NCBI GenBank assembly: GCA_015179025.1
Contig: WHUX01000287.1
Span: 1-57,586 of the forward strand
Direction: 5' to 3'
Length of the DNA stretch: 57,586 bases
From: Terfezia claveryi
Lineage: Eukaryota > Ascomycota > Pezizomycetes > Pezizales > Pezizaceae
Under the pieces are notes generated by a model that made no database searches, was not told the origin of the DNA, and was given only the letters and a program-made list of their open reading frames with translations. Positions 1 through 10,983 of the stretch are shown here, piece by piece. The position numbers were made by a program, and so were the translations under genes. Positions within the stretch are counted from its first letter, which is position 1. Each line of letters opens with the position of its first letter.

Positions 1-183
1 AAATCTTTCGTGATGTGCCCATCAGGAACTAGTTACTATCCAACAGGAAAATATTCCTCGATTCCAGCTAAGTGTATGGAAAGGATCTAGAACTATAGCG
101 AATAGTATAAGATCAGCATATACTCAGGTCAGCTACGAATCAGTTACAGATTATAGTGAACCGGATAATTGGGAAAATATTAG

Positions 184-1610
184 TGACGCAGAAGAAACTG
201 ATTCAGAAAGAGAACTCGTGACAGCTGTTTCTACAGTACAGAAACAATTCAACCCTGTAACGGAGTTTCCCTTATTATTTCCCAAGACAATTCCACGGGA
301 ATTACCTCCACTAAGAAAAATTAATCACTCTATCAAACCAAAAGCAGGAGCTACTTGGATACCAAAATGGCGACCCTCAGGACATCATTTAGACAACAAA
401 TCCATGACAAATTAGTCGAAGAAGAGGCATAGGTCGCATATATAGAGTAGAAAATGACACAAATGCTGCAGTCATGTTCACTATCCCTAAACGAGATAAA
501 CCAGAAGAAGCCCGACATGTCAATGACTGTCGAGACTGCAATTTAGCTTCGAACCGGACCACACCCCATTGCCAGATATCAATGAAGCAATTGAACTAGT
601 AGCGGAGAATCCCATTTGGACTAAGCTCGACTTAGCCGACGGATTTTTTAATATCAGGAACAATAAAGAATCTGAGCAACACTCTACCTTTTTATGTCAC
701 ATGGGATATTTCAGAAGTAGAGTTATGCAACAAGGGGATCGTAACGCACCAGCTACCATGGTTCGCGTTATGCATGAAATTTTTAAGGACATGGTCTATA
801 AAAATTTAATCATCTATATTGATGATATTATTATATTCTCTAAAACGTATGAAGAACATGTAGAATTATTGAAGAAAGTACTTCAACGTCTACAGGATGA
901 GAAATTCTATCTCAAAGAAAGCAAATGCCAGTTCTTTACTCCAAGATTGGAAATCTTAGGACACGTTTTAACATCAGATGGATTACATGTAGACCCAAAG
1001 AAGAGGACTACTATATTAATATTTCCAACTCCTACAAGAAAAAAGATCTTAGAGGATTCCTTGGAATCGTTAATTATCTCAGCAGATTTATTCCTGACTT
1101 GGCATCGTATGCAAGCACCCTGTCAGAACTGCAAGGAGAAACAAAGAAATGGGAATGGACAGATACTCATAACCAGCGTTTGAAAAACTCAAGGAACTCG
1201 TGAATTCCCCACATGTTTTAAAACCCTGGAATAATGAATCTACTGAACCCAAATATTTAGTCTGTGATGCTAGTGATGTAGGACTAGGATCTTGGATAGG
1301 TCAAGGACCATTGACATACATCAGACCATCATGCTTCCACTCTAGAAAATTTAATCCAGTACAACTCAATTATCCTACCTTTCAAAAGGAATTATTAGCG
1401 ATTATTGACTCATTAAAATTTTTTGAAGCACAATTAAGAGGTCACAAGTTCACTATCCTTACAGACCACAAACCATTAGTAACCTTCCATACTCAAATGC
1501 CTGCAAGCCAGAAATTGAGCGATGGAAGATTACCTAATGGAATTTGATATAGATATATAGCACACTGCAGGAAAGGAAAATCTGATAGCAGATGCTCTAT
1601 CAAGAAGTAT
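184..1610 (+). pseudogene. Reverse transcriptase and RNase H of family A (frameshifted)
   Basis: The RT would copy element RNA into cDNA and RNase H would remove the template. The N-terminal RT block is at 218-415. The palm follows at 569-1010, with WTKLDLADGF and the catalytic YIDDIIIF near 815-840. The thumb then continues in another frame (KDLRGFLGIVNYLSRF, about 1045-1100). RNase H is at 1190-1600, with VCDASDVGLGSW, a KELLAIIDSL block and TDHKPL. The DALSR-like end of RNase H is near 1590-1605. The frame changes near 400, 1015, 1170 and 1515, and a stop interrupts the end of RNase H. Homology to Gypsy Pol is clear, and the gene is dead as it stands. Confidence 0.9.
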
Positions 1611-2089
1611 AAATACTTGGACACTCCCACCACCGAGGACAATTATATCTCCAACAGCATCGATCCTCCTAACCATACCTACAACCACAAATCTCTACCA
1701 ATGCTTTAAGAACTTTCCACTCACCAGAAACCTCTACTCAGAACAATATGGTTTCTCGCGGAGCTATAATTTCAAGCATGTCGACTGTGACTTCAACAAA
1801 TGTCGTGGAAGAGCCGAAGAACTTGGACACCATATCTTCTGTCCATACTTTGAGGGCATCCATACGAAGAAAGCGAATATGACATGATAAGGAAGAAGAG
1901 TCCTCAGACGACGAGACTCTATCCACTATACCAGAAGAAGTTTTCAGCGGGTATGATCATGTACCCAATATAAACAAGAACAAACCCTTAACAGTTCTTG
2001 GACTAAGATATAGGCCTCCATCTTCTGAAAACGCACAACAAAATACCCTCGCTCCTGAAGAAGTGAAAGAGATTGCTATTGACCTAGCT

Positions 2090-2780
2090 CATAACAATTG
2101 GCAACAACACAAAGGATGCACTGGTCCTTTTGCCATGATTTTTACTGTCCAGTTCATGGCAGCTCCCACACCATGAACAACCGCATGTTCACCATCGAAA
2201 CATGTGCAATCTGCAACCACCACGGACATGGCAGTTTGAACTGTGACCTGACAGCCTCAGTTCTTAAGAAGGAGAAGGAATTCCTTATGACTCATATTGC
2301 GCATATTTATCTGCAAATCAGCCTCAAAAGGAACTAGCACCAGTACAACAAACGCCAGCTTATCCACCTCCACCAGCTCTCAGCCGTGAAGAAGCTATCC
2401 AGGAAATCGGAGAATGGGCAAAAAGATGGATTACCAACAAGCCACACAACCCACTCTCCAACCCAGCATTCAGTTCAGTAACCCTACCGAACAGATGACT
2501 AACTGACAAATGGAACAGAAGATATGGACACTCCTGTTGCCCCACAACAACCATGGAATGCACCTCAACAACTAGCTGCAACCGCTAGCAGCAGTAATGC
2601 AATTCCAATCAACACCGCTCCGTCACTACTCGTTCTAAAAAGGAGTAGCTATTGACGAAGATTTACCCTCTTTATTCAAGACACCAAGACCTCCAGACAG
2701 CGTTGTGATTTCTGTAAGTTTTCAGGACATAATGCTTCCACATGCAAGGAGAAGAAACCCACCATCAATGACTTCAAATA
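2090..2780 (+). pseudogene. Zinc-knuckle segment lying between RNase H and integrase
   Basis: The stretch encodes two canonical CCHC knuckles (C-x2-C-x4-H-x4-C): CAICNHHGHGSLNC near 2205-2250 and CDFCKFSGHNASTC near 2705-2750. The first is preceded by a Cys/His cluster (WSFCHDFYCPVH, about 2120-2155). Such knuckles normally bind nucleic acid in the nucleocapsid part of Gag. Here they lie downstream of RNase H and upstream of the integrase, in a Pro/Gln-rich context broken by stops and frame changes. It could be an extra Pol domain of this chromovirus lineage, or a rearranged Gag piece. The motifs are seen directly and the role is inferred. Confidence 0.7.
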
Positions 2781-2879
2781 AGGATCGAACCGACCCTCAA
2801 CAAGCTCATTGAAGAGAAACACATCAGCGACGGATGGGAAGACGACAAGGACTACTTCATCACACAGTGGCTTGACCAA

Positions 2880-4568
2880 GGTACAGGTATGAAAGCTGCA
2901 TATCAATCATGTATGAGAGTATGTCCTATCTGGAAGAACTACTATGATACCTTTGTGAACTGTAAGGATCATAGAAGAAGAGATGGATTTTTATATGTCA
3001 AGAACCAACAAGGACAATGGAGATTAGTCTTGCCCTCTACCTTTAACATCGAAGGTAAAAACTATCTCGAATTAGTTATTAAAATGCACATGAAGCAACC
3101 GCTCATGGTGGATTGAAAAAACGATGAAATATCTTACTGACCGATATGATTACCAGTCCTTTACAAACCAACTAAGGACTATATAGAAGTTGTGATACTT
3201 GTCAAAGACAAAGTATTCCAACAAGGTACCACTTGGACTCATAACCCATTACATGTACCAAGCAGGCTATAGACTGACATATCGATGGATTTTCTTAAGT
3301 TAGCACCTGTGTTTACTAAGTGTTCAATTTTGTACCCGAATATTCCTGTTGAAGAAGATCATGTAGTTTGTATTTCATGACTTTGGACGATTGTCGATAG
3401 ACAATCAGGATTCAAGTTTCTTATTCCTGTCTCAGATAATTTCATAGCAGAACAATGTACTGCTACCTTTGATACTCATGTAGTCCCAACTATGGGATAC
3501 CCTTTCTGTATTGTTTTTGACCGCGATATTCTTTTTATGTCAACACAATTTCAAGATTGGGCTAGGAATGAAGGAATCAAGTTGGAACCGTCAACTGCAT
3601 ATCATCCATGTGCAGACGGACAATTGGAAATTGTGAACAAAGAAATTCTGCAAGTAGCAAGAGCCTGTAAAATCGAAGGATTTGATTGGCTACAGAAACT
3701 ACCAGAGATACAGTTGAAACTTAACTTTAGGTATAATGCCGCTAGACAGAATAGTCCCTTTTCTACACTATTTGGATTTAATGCACATCTTGGCGTATTG
3801 ATACTTCCATACCCTATTAATGCATATGTACCAGCAAATAAACGTCATGAAGTAACGTCTAAAAATCTATATGATGCCAAGAAGACTCAAGCATCTCAAG
3901 CGAACAAATGACTACCCAATACAGCTAAATTCTCAGTCGGACAACAAGTTATGCTTTCCTTGGAAAATATCAACCTATCGAATATTTCACCCAAACTGAA
4001 ACCAAAATGGCCAGGCCTATTTCCCATTATTTCTAGTAATCGGAAACATAATAACTATAGCCTAGACCTATCCAGTCAACCTGACCTCCACCTCATATAT
4101 AATACTTTTTATATCAGCAAACTCAAACCTTACTATCAAAATAATCCTACCCAATTCCCTTACAGACAATCTCAGGAACCGGGACCAATTCAAGATGATC
4201 ATTATTAAGTTGAAAAGGTATTAGAATTCAGAATAGCTCCTCGAACTGGAAAAAGACAATATAAGGTCAGATGGCTTGGATACTTACCTAAACATGATTC
4301 CTAGGTAAACGCCAAGGATATCAATACCGAAATTCTTCAAGACTTCTGGACAACTGGAAGTATGAAAGATACATTCAAGAGACGTCGAAGAACTAAAGGA
4401 AAACAAGGACCACGAACCAGAGATGAGACCCGAGCTCTCATCCAACAAGAACGAGATAGAATCATGAGTCAAGGAAACACTAAGGATATTCATGTTAATA
4501 CTAATATATTAACAATGCATCAAATCTTAGGACGTATGGAAACCAATATGGTAGAGCGAAAGAAGTAA
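2880..4568 (+). pseudogene. Integrase and chromodomain of family A (broken)
   Basis: Integrase would insert the cDNA, and the chromodomain would target chromatin. The N-terminal zinc-binding region runs through 2890-3210, ending in a CDTCQ-type pair of cysteines. The catalytic core covers 3280-3700, with an Asp after WTDI-like sequence, the VFDRD block at 3515-3530 and the ADGQLEIVNKE block at 3610-3650. The C-terminal domain is in 3910-4210 and the chromodomain at 4230-4330. A codon that is Trp in the inverted copy (YDSWVNAKDI) is TAG here at about 4302-4304, a G-to-A change. The last open stretch, 4362-4568, is a basic C-terminal tail. Confidence 0.88.
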
Positions 4569-4797
4569 GGATAGGAAATCCTTCTATGTGGGGAAGTGTA
4601 ATGGAGAACGTTGTTTCATTGCTTATATAATTGATTATATACTTTTGTATTTCCTATATTACTACTATGTTATGTAACTAAGTCTCTCGGTTGAAGGACT
4701 AGCCTTCTACCACCTCATACTGTTTTATAAGCATCCATAGCACGCGGAATCTGCCATGGGAAGTTCCATGGCACTTGCCATATGAAGACACCCTCAT

Positions 4798-4937
4798 TAT
4801 GGCCGCGTGACCTCTGTTTAAGGCATGTGACTCATTACTATGGCCACATGACCTCTGTTTAAGGCGTGTGACTCATTACTATAGCCACATGACCTCTATT
4901 TAAGGCGTGTGACTTATTACTATGGCCACATGACCCC
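4798..4937 (+). repeat. 41-bp tandem repeat in LTR U3 with TGACTCA sites
   Basis: Three full units (4798-4838, 4839-4879, 4880-4920) and a 17-bp partial unit. Each full unit ends with a TGACTCA heptamer, the consensus site of Gcn4/AP-1-type bZIP proteins. The sites are at 4828-4834 and 4869-4875, and the third has decayed to TGACTTA. The array lies about 80-220 bp upstream of the TATA box, the position expected for an enhancer. Confidence 0.8.
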
Positions 4938-5013
4938 TTTTGTACAGCGTACCACCTTCTGGTGTGCCACCCTTTATTGTATTTATTTCCTTTGTCATCA
5001 GATCTTAGAGGAG

Positions 5014-5021
5014 TATAAATA
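5014..5021 (+). promoter_or_regulatory. TATA box of family A LTR
   Basis: TATAAATA, preceded by GGAG and followed by GGCC, is conserved in all three LTR copies (also 26796-26803 and, inverted, 55407-55414). RNA start is inferred about 30 bp downstream. Confidence 0.7.
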
Positions 5022-5316
5022 GGCCACTGGATTCCCTCTGGAATCCACAAGAAAAGAAGAAGCAACCAAGCAAGCATTCAGAGCAAGCAAGCCTATATTC
5101 TGATCAGATCAAGATCATATAGCTTAGATAGCACAAATCATATAAGATAGATTACACCAGTTAATTACTGTTCCCTTCGGGAACATCCCACATAGTAATC
5201 TCCCTACCCTTCTGAGGTCTTACCTCAGCAGAACCGAAATACACAAATGACCATGCCTACGGATATAGATTGTATGAACAGTACCGAATGAATACTGTCT
5301 AGTACCATTCATTACA

Positions 5317-5628
5317 CTTGAACATATGTATGTAAAGATATTCTGAAGTTGAGGACCTATATTATATACAATTGGGATAATGGTAGTTATAGTAGTGTCC
5401 AAATAGTACGTTTAATCTCTATGGGTCTTTGGAATATAGAGGATGTAAAGTAGGTCTGGGGCACCTACAGGAGCATCTAAAGGCCCTCCAGAAGAATAGC
5501 CCAAAGTTTTATGAATATTGGAATGAAATTGGTCAAGATACCTATAAGAACGTCCGATTCGGCATTGCCAAGAAAGTATCCTGCATCTCGGTCCTGTCTC
5601 GCTTCCCCGTTATATATAGTACATCATT
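5317..5628. other. Short coding-like remnant, unassigned
   Basis: Between the LTR and the next element there is an open frame at 5429-5659 on the + strand (begins at TTG, not ATG). It contains GLGHLQEHLKALQKN and an FYEYWNEIGQDTYK stretch that reads like real protein, but I do not recognise the family. Its last residues run into the inverted repeat beginning at 5629, so it was cut by that element. Confidence 0.3.
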
Positions 5629-6768
5629 GAGACTTCTCAAAATCTCGCATCTTTGGTAAAGATAAAGAATGGAATCTGATAAGATCCAGCCTCTACAGTA
5701 TCTTAAGCTGGCCAATTTAAGACGCTATTACATCCAGCCTCTGCAGTATCTTAAGCTGGCCGATTTAAGATAGTATAGCATCCAGCCTCTGCAGCATCTT
5801 AAGCTGGCTGATTTAAGATGCTATCGTATCCAGCCTCTATAGTATCTTAAGCTATTGATTTAAGACACTATCTATCCAGCCTCTGTAACAAGACTAGCTT
5901 CTGTCTTATCCTAAACCTAAGTAGGCTTGGTACTGAGCCGGCTTGGTATTATGCTAGCTTGTTACTTGTAGTAAGCTTAGCATACACTAAATAATATTAC
6001 TAGATTAGGAAAATAGAAGGATTACTTAAATTGTAATATTGAAGTAGATAATCGATGTGATGTGATATGTGAGATATGAATAAATTACAAATAGCTATCT
6101 ATTTCATATTGGATTCCCATATATTGTAGTTCCTAGATCAAAAGTCAAATAGAATATTAGTAGTAGAGTCTAAGTCTATTTAACAAGACTTACAGATAAC
6201 TGGAATATAAACTTAACTTGTAATAATAGAACCTATATTCTATATAAACAAGACTATATTGCTGTTAGACTTGTCTGGTTGACACAACCCCCTACAACCT
6301 ACTATAATTAATAAAAATTAAATATATAATGCTTATATCAAGTTTATAGCTTGTAAATTATATTGGTTAGTTAAGTATTATTATTATTACTTGTTTATAG
6401 TGCAGTAAATTGGGTTTTGAGTTCAAGTTTATTATAATTGGCAGGTTAGAGGTTCAATTTATCTTTTTATTTTTTCATTTTGGTTTTTTTTAGACTTTAT
6501 TTCACTGTTAAGACTGCAACACAATTCTAGCCTGTACAATGCCAAGCCCACTCGGTGCTAAGCCCACTTAGTACCAAGCCTACTCAGGTTTAAGGTAATA
6601 CAGAGACTAGTCTTATTATGGAGGCTAGATGGATAGCATCTTAAATTGGCCAGCTTTAAGATGCTGGATACGATAGCTTAAGAAGGTACATGTGACTTTA
6701 TTACAGGTAGAATCTTATCAGATTCTATCTTCTATCTTTACCAAAGATGCGAGATTTCGAGAAGTCTC
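5629..6768. mobile_element. Non-autonomous DNA element with long inverted ends
   Basis: The left end (gagacttctc, then a block containing aatctcgcatctttggtaaa) is repeated inverted at the right end (about 6700-6768). Inside this, a second block around 5885-5960 (rich in gtaggcttggtac) is matched inverted by 6530-6620. The inverted ends are therefore about 250-330 bp, interrupted by a tandem array. The centre (5970-6500) is AT-rich with no coding sequence. I could not establish a target duplication. Confidence 0.6.
5686..5885. repeat. Four ~48-bp tandem units with internal hairpin
   Basis: Four units, each starting atccagcctct and each containing atcttaagctgg followed by a gatttaagat partner, so each can fold on itself. 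A single diverged inverted unit is at about 6635-6672 in the opposite arm. Subterminal arrays of this kind are typical of non-autonomous DNA elements. Confidence 0.6.
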
Positions 6769-7479
6769 ATCTTAGTATATGAATATATCATATATGTGTA
6801 TATGAATAAAATGTTTATAAACCCCATTATTCATTACTCTATTTTTCCAAATTACAATTGATACTAAGATAAGCTAGAAAATTTAGAGTGGAGGAATCTT
6901 TTAGAGTGCAGTATAAGCTAAGAATAGGGGATTTGTAAAGATCCCCTCATTCTTAGCTTATATGACCCCTATATACTACAGGTAAAATGTATAGGTACAA
7001 GCTGTCAAGTATGGTATATAAACTGCTGGTATGCTATACTTATTATACTCGTTCTACTAAAACCCTTTTTTAAACCTTCATCACTCATTATCATACTAAC
7101 CCTATAACTGTTATTACTGACTGCCTCTATTATTACTTATTATAGTATTTATTGCTATAGCTGCTTACATAACCTCTTACTGCAGTAGCTATTAAAACTA
7201 CTCAAAGGTCCTATCTATTGCATATAATTAATTTATAGAACTATAATACAATCAACTTTTGTTAATCATAGAATTGTAATACAATTGTCTTTTATATATT
7301 TGGTCACTTATTTACCTAATATTATAGTATACTGACAAATTTTTATATATTATTAAATTCTTGCTACCTTCTATATATCATATATGCACCCTCATATTAT
7401 ATAAGCTCTACAGTATTGTATAAAACAGATAATATCTAGAAGTTCTTAAAAGCTTAGAAATTTATTCATATTATATAAG
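6769..7479. other. AT-rich stretch without recognised features
   Basis: No open frame with coding character, no clear repeat and no RNA gene seen. Composition suggests decayed repeat sequence. Confidence 0.5.
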
Positions 7480-7809
7480 AACAGCCTGAATTTTTATGCT
7501 ATACCTAATAGCCTAGATATTTAGCAGTTTAGATATTTATACTATATTTATTAGCTTGAACATTCATACTCTACCTGACAGCTTGTACATTTGCTCTATA
7601 CTTGACAGTATATTCATACTATATAAAATAGCCTAAATATAAGTACTATATCTAATAGTTTAAATATTTATATTGTACCTAATAGCTTAAACATTTGTAC
7701 TATATCTACTAGCTTGAACATTTATACAATACCTAATAGCTTAAATATTTGTATTACATAAAACAGCTTAGATATTCACTAGCCTATATATTTATACTAG
7801 ACCTGCTAA
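7480..7809. repeat. Left part of ~30-bp minisatellite
   Basis: Diverged units of about 30 bp of the type cctaatagcttaaatattt followed by gtactata. The same array resumes at 9276 on the far side of the TRIM element, so it was one array before the insertion. Confidence 0.7.
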
Positions 7810-7814
7810 GTTAA

Positions 7815-8080
7815 TGTTATAGCTGAGATTATGCAGGCATGACCGGCGGCACCTGATGGTGAGTGGCCTAAAGGCAGCCCCACTTTCTTATATATTGGCC
7901 AACTTTTTGTATCTAGTTCTTGTTTTTTAAGACTCGAGCGAAGTTTTGTATCGCTGGGTTACTTTGAATGAAGCTACTATTTTTCACACTGTGTACCCAA
8001 TTAGGCCTAAGCAACTGATTTTATCCCTATATATTAATATTCCGACAAATATCACTATGATCACTAGCTCGCCTCTAATA
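7815..8080 (+). repeat. 5' LTR of the TRIM element
   Basis: 266 bp, direct repeat of 9005-9270. Differences are mostly transitions, and its last bases are TA instead of CA. Confidence 0.85.
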
Positions 8081-9004
8081 TTACTTTACTTTGACAAAAG
8101 GGACCAGTGATTCTGGCTAATTACCCCTCTCTTGGTAACTATACTGTCGGACAGCCTGAATATAGCTAAAGAGATGTTGCTGGATTATTTGGCTATATGA
8201 GAGATGTCAGATATAATTATTTCCCCCTTCTATATACTTATTAGCTTGTTCTAAATGACCTACTTATCCTATATTGAGATTTCCAGATCTACTAAGTCTT
8301 AGATATTGAGCGACATGCTTAAACACCCCCTCGCCAGGCTTATAAGGCCCTGAACGAGCTCAAAGCTTAAAAGCCACATCCGAGCTTAAAGCTTCCCAAA
8401 CTACGATTGAGCTCTCAGCCCAAAAACTATGTTTGAGCTCGAAAGCTCAAAGACCCCTCCCTGCCTTGGGTAAAGACCTAAGCAAGTGCTACGAGTACAC
8501 AAATGAACAAGACCCTCCCGTGCACAGGCAAGTCGGGTTGGATAGCTCAGACAGCATGCATTAAACCTTTTCCTGTAACGTTTGCTTTTTTCTACTGAGT
8601 TTTACTCCACAGAGGTTTTTAATGGTAATGACATGTAGGATACCCCCCTATCATGATTATCCCGAATCTACGATCCATATATATGTTGCACCTCATCTTG
8701 AGATACACGGATCAGTTGATCCACAGATGTTTATGTTTTAGTATAACACTATAATATTTGAGAGAATACCCCATCCTTCCGAGCTACCTTAGAAGCTCTT
8801 GCTGCCAGATGTTGAGGCTGTATACCACAGATGTATACCCCAAGGTTCTCAGTGATGTCTGAGTGGGTTAGTAGGCTCAGGATGATGTTGTATCCTGAGT
8901 GGGGACCCTATGCCCTAATTGCTTACCAATATGCATACACATGTGTAGGGGGTAGAGTAAGTGAAGTTGGTCAGTCGGGACACCCTCTAGCAAAGAGGGA
9001 GTAA

Positions 9005-9270
9005 TGTTATGGCTGAGATTATGCAGGCATAACTAGTGGCACCCAATAGTGGGTGGCTTGAAGGCAGCCCCGCTTTCTTATATTTTGGCCCACTTCTTGT
9101 ATCTAGTTCTTATTTTCTAAGACTCGAGTGAAGTTTTGAATTGCTGGGTTACTTTGAATGAAGCTACTATTCTTCACACGATACACCCAGTTAGGCTCGA
9201 GCAAGTGATTTTATCCCTATATATGGATATTCAAACAGATATCACTGTGATCACTAGCTCGCCTCTAACA
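9005..9270 (+). repeat. 3' LTR of the TRIM element
   Basis: 266 bp with intact TG..CA ends, followed by the GTTAA target duplication. Confidence 0.87.
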
Positions 9271-9275
9271 GTTAA

Positions 9276-9830
9276 ATATTCATATAATACTTGCCAGCCT
9301 AAACATTTGTACTATACTAGCTAGTTTAAATATTTATACTTTACCTAATAAACTATATAGTTACCCTATACCTAATAGTATATTCACAGTATATAAAATA
9401 GCTTAAACATTTATAGTATATTTAACAGCCTAAATATTTACATTATACCAGATAGCCTGAATATTTGTACTATACCTACTAGTCTAAATATTTATACTAT
9501 ACCTAATATCTTAAATATTTATATTGTATGAAACAGCTTGGATATTAGTATTACACCTAGTAGGTTGGATATTTATACTATACTTGACAGGCTAAATATT
9601 TGTAATATATCTAATAGTATAAATATTTGTACTGTACTTAATAGCTTGGATATTTATACTATACCTAATAGTCTGAATATATATACAATATCTACCAGCC
9701 TAAACATTTGTACTATACCAAATAGCCTGAATATTTATAATGTACCTTACAGCCTAAACATTTACATTATACTTAATAGTTTAGACATTTGTACTATATA
9801 TCAGAAACAATTACAGTTTACCTTTGCAGC
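9276..9830. repeat. Right part of ~30-bp minisatellite
   Basis: About 18 diverged units. Because the unit is 30 bp, a frame stays open at 9538-9879 with a ten-residue repeat (NSLNIYTIP-like). I regard that as a by-product of the repeat, not a gene. Confidence 0.7.
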
Positions 9831-10435
9831 ATCTAATGCCTATAATATTGTAAAAATAAACTTACAGTTTATAGTATAGTATAGAAAACTATAGTCACTC
9901 AAGTGCCACTCCTATATAGTACATATCCTATAGCAAATTGTAAATGTAATCTATACTATAATATATTAGGCAAAAAAATTTTGCATTTAGATACTGTATA
10001 AAATGTCTAGACATGATTTTTCATCCTATGTATTCTATGCATCTGTACGCCCTTGTATATTGTATTACAATCTAAATACAACTAGGGCTTATACTATATC
10101 ATAATACAATTCTAATGCTATTAAGGCAATAATAGCCATTTGGATAGTAGTTGACATAAGCTCAATATCTAGATATTAGAGTTCATTTCTATTGCATCAA
10201 CAACCTAATTGAGGTTATTAATACTATAGGTTCTATATCTGGTATTACTGAACTAGAGTCCTAAATTGCTCTCTTCTATAATAGATACCTGGTTATAGCT
10301 TACATCTATAATATTCTAATACTAGCTAGCTATATAGCTACGATTGTACCTATTAAATATCTATTTTATTTACTACTAATTATATGTATAGAAGTATTGA
10401 GAAATCGATATATATATAGAGTATGTAATTACTAC

Positions 10436-10670
10436 TCTAATCAGTCTAATACTTACCCTAATACTCACTCTAATACTTGCTCCAATACCCTCTCCAATAC
10501 TTACTCCAATACATACTCTAATACTCGCTCTAATACTTCCTCTATTACTCACTCTAATACTTACTCTAATACTTACTCTAATACTTGCTCCAATACTCAC
10601 TCTAATACCCACTCTAATACTTACTCTAATACTTACTTCAATACTTACTCTAATATTTACTATAATATAC
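10436..10670. repeat. 12-bp minisatellite
   Basis: About 19 units close to ACTCTAATACTT. Frames that stay open across it (Ser-Asn-Thr repeats on one strand, Ile-Arg-Val-Ser on the other) follow from the 12-bp period. Related arrays are at 19625-19800 (inverted) and 32700-32890. Confidence 0.85.
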
Positions 10671-10983
10671 TGGAATATAGAGTAAAGGGAAAATGTGTGG
10701 TGAAGGGAGGTATATATTTAGGAAAACTATAGTTGCTAAGGCTGACTAGTAAGGCCGACAATTTAGAGTTTCTGAATACAATGAGATAAGAGATAACAGG
10801 AGAAGTGGCAGGATAGTAATCAATAGTACTTAGTCTCCTTTTGCATATGAGTACTATACTATTTAATGTCTGACTCAGTAATAGTCATATTAGGAAATTA
10901 TAGTCATTATATCAAGATATATATATAGTTTATACTTTATACTATATTTCATGGGAATTCATATATCCTTGGGTATATATATA

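Larger units (their letters stand above)
1..5316 (+). mobile_element. Ty3/Gypsy chromovirus, family A, 3' part (left end outside window)
   Basis: Order of domains on the + strand is reverse transcriptase, RNase H, a zinc-knuckle segment, integrase, chromodomain, then a 3' LTR at 4597-5316. RT before integrase places it in Ty3/Gypsy, and a chromodomain-like stretch (4250-4320, with the pattern YKVRWLGY) places it among chromoviruses. The gag, protease and 5' LTR lie beyond the left edge. The polypurine tract GTGGGGAAG sits directly before the LTR (4588-4596). Frames are broken at several places, so the copy cannot make a full Pol. A second copy lies inverted at 55111-57586 and a solo LTR at 26420-27098. 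Confidence 0.92.
4597..5316 (+). repeat. 3' LTR of family A (720 bp)
   Basis: Begins TGTAATGGAGAACG and ends CATTACA, so it has the TG..CA ends of LTRs. It matches the solo LTR 26420-27098 (679 bp) and the inverted LTR 55111-55749 (639 bp) along its whole length. The length differences of about 41 bp follow the number of copies of an internal 41-bp repeat. The 3' flank is cttga. The 5' partner LTR is outside the window. Confidence 0.93.
7815..9270 (+). mobile_element. TRIM-like short LTR retroelement (1,456 bp)
   Basis: Two 266-bp direct repeats, 7815-8080 and 9005-9270, both starting TGTTATGGCTGAG. They end in CTAACA (right) or CTAATA (left, a C-to-T change). A perfect 5-bp target duplication GTTAA flanks the element (7810-7814 and 9271-9275). 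The purine-rich AAAGAGGGAGTAA at 8992-9004 directly before the right repeat serves as polypurine tract and sets the + orientation. The 924-bp interior shows no gag or pol, so the element depends on enzymes from elsewhere. Confidence 0.88.

Noticed and set aside
10376..10732. Long frames on both strands with Ser-Asn-Thr or Ile-Arg-Val-Ser repeats
   Set aside because: Produced by the 12-bp minisatellite. Both strands stay open because the period is a multiple of three. The same holds at 19556-19882 and 32611-32979.
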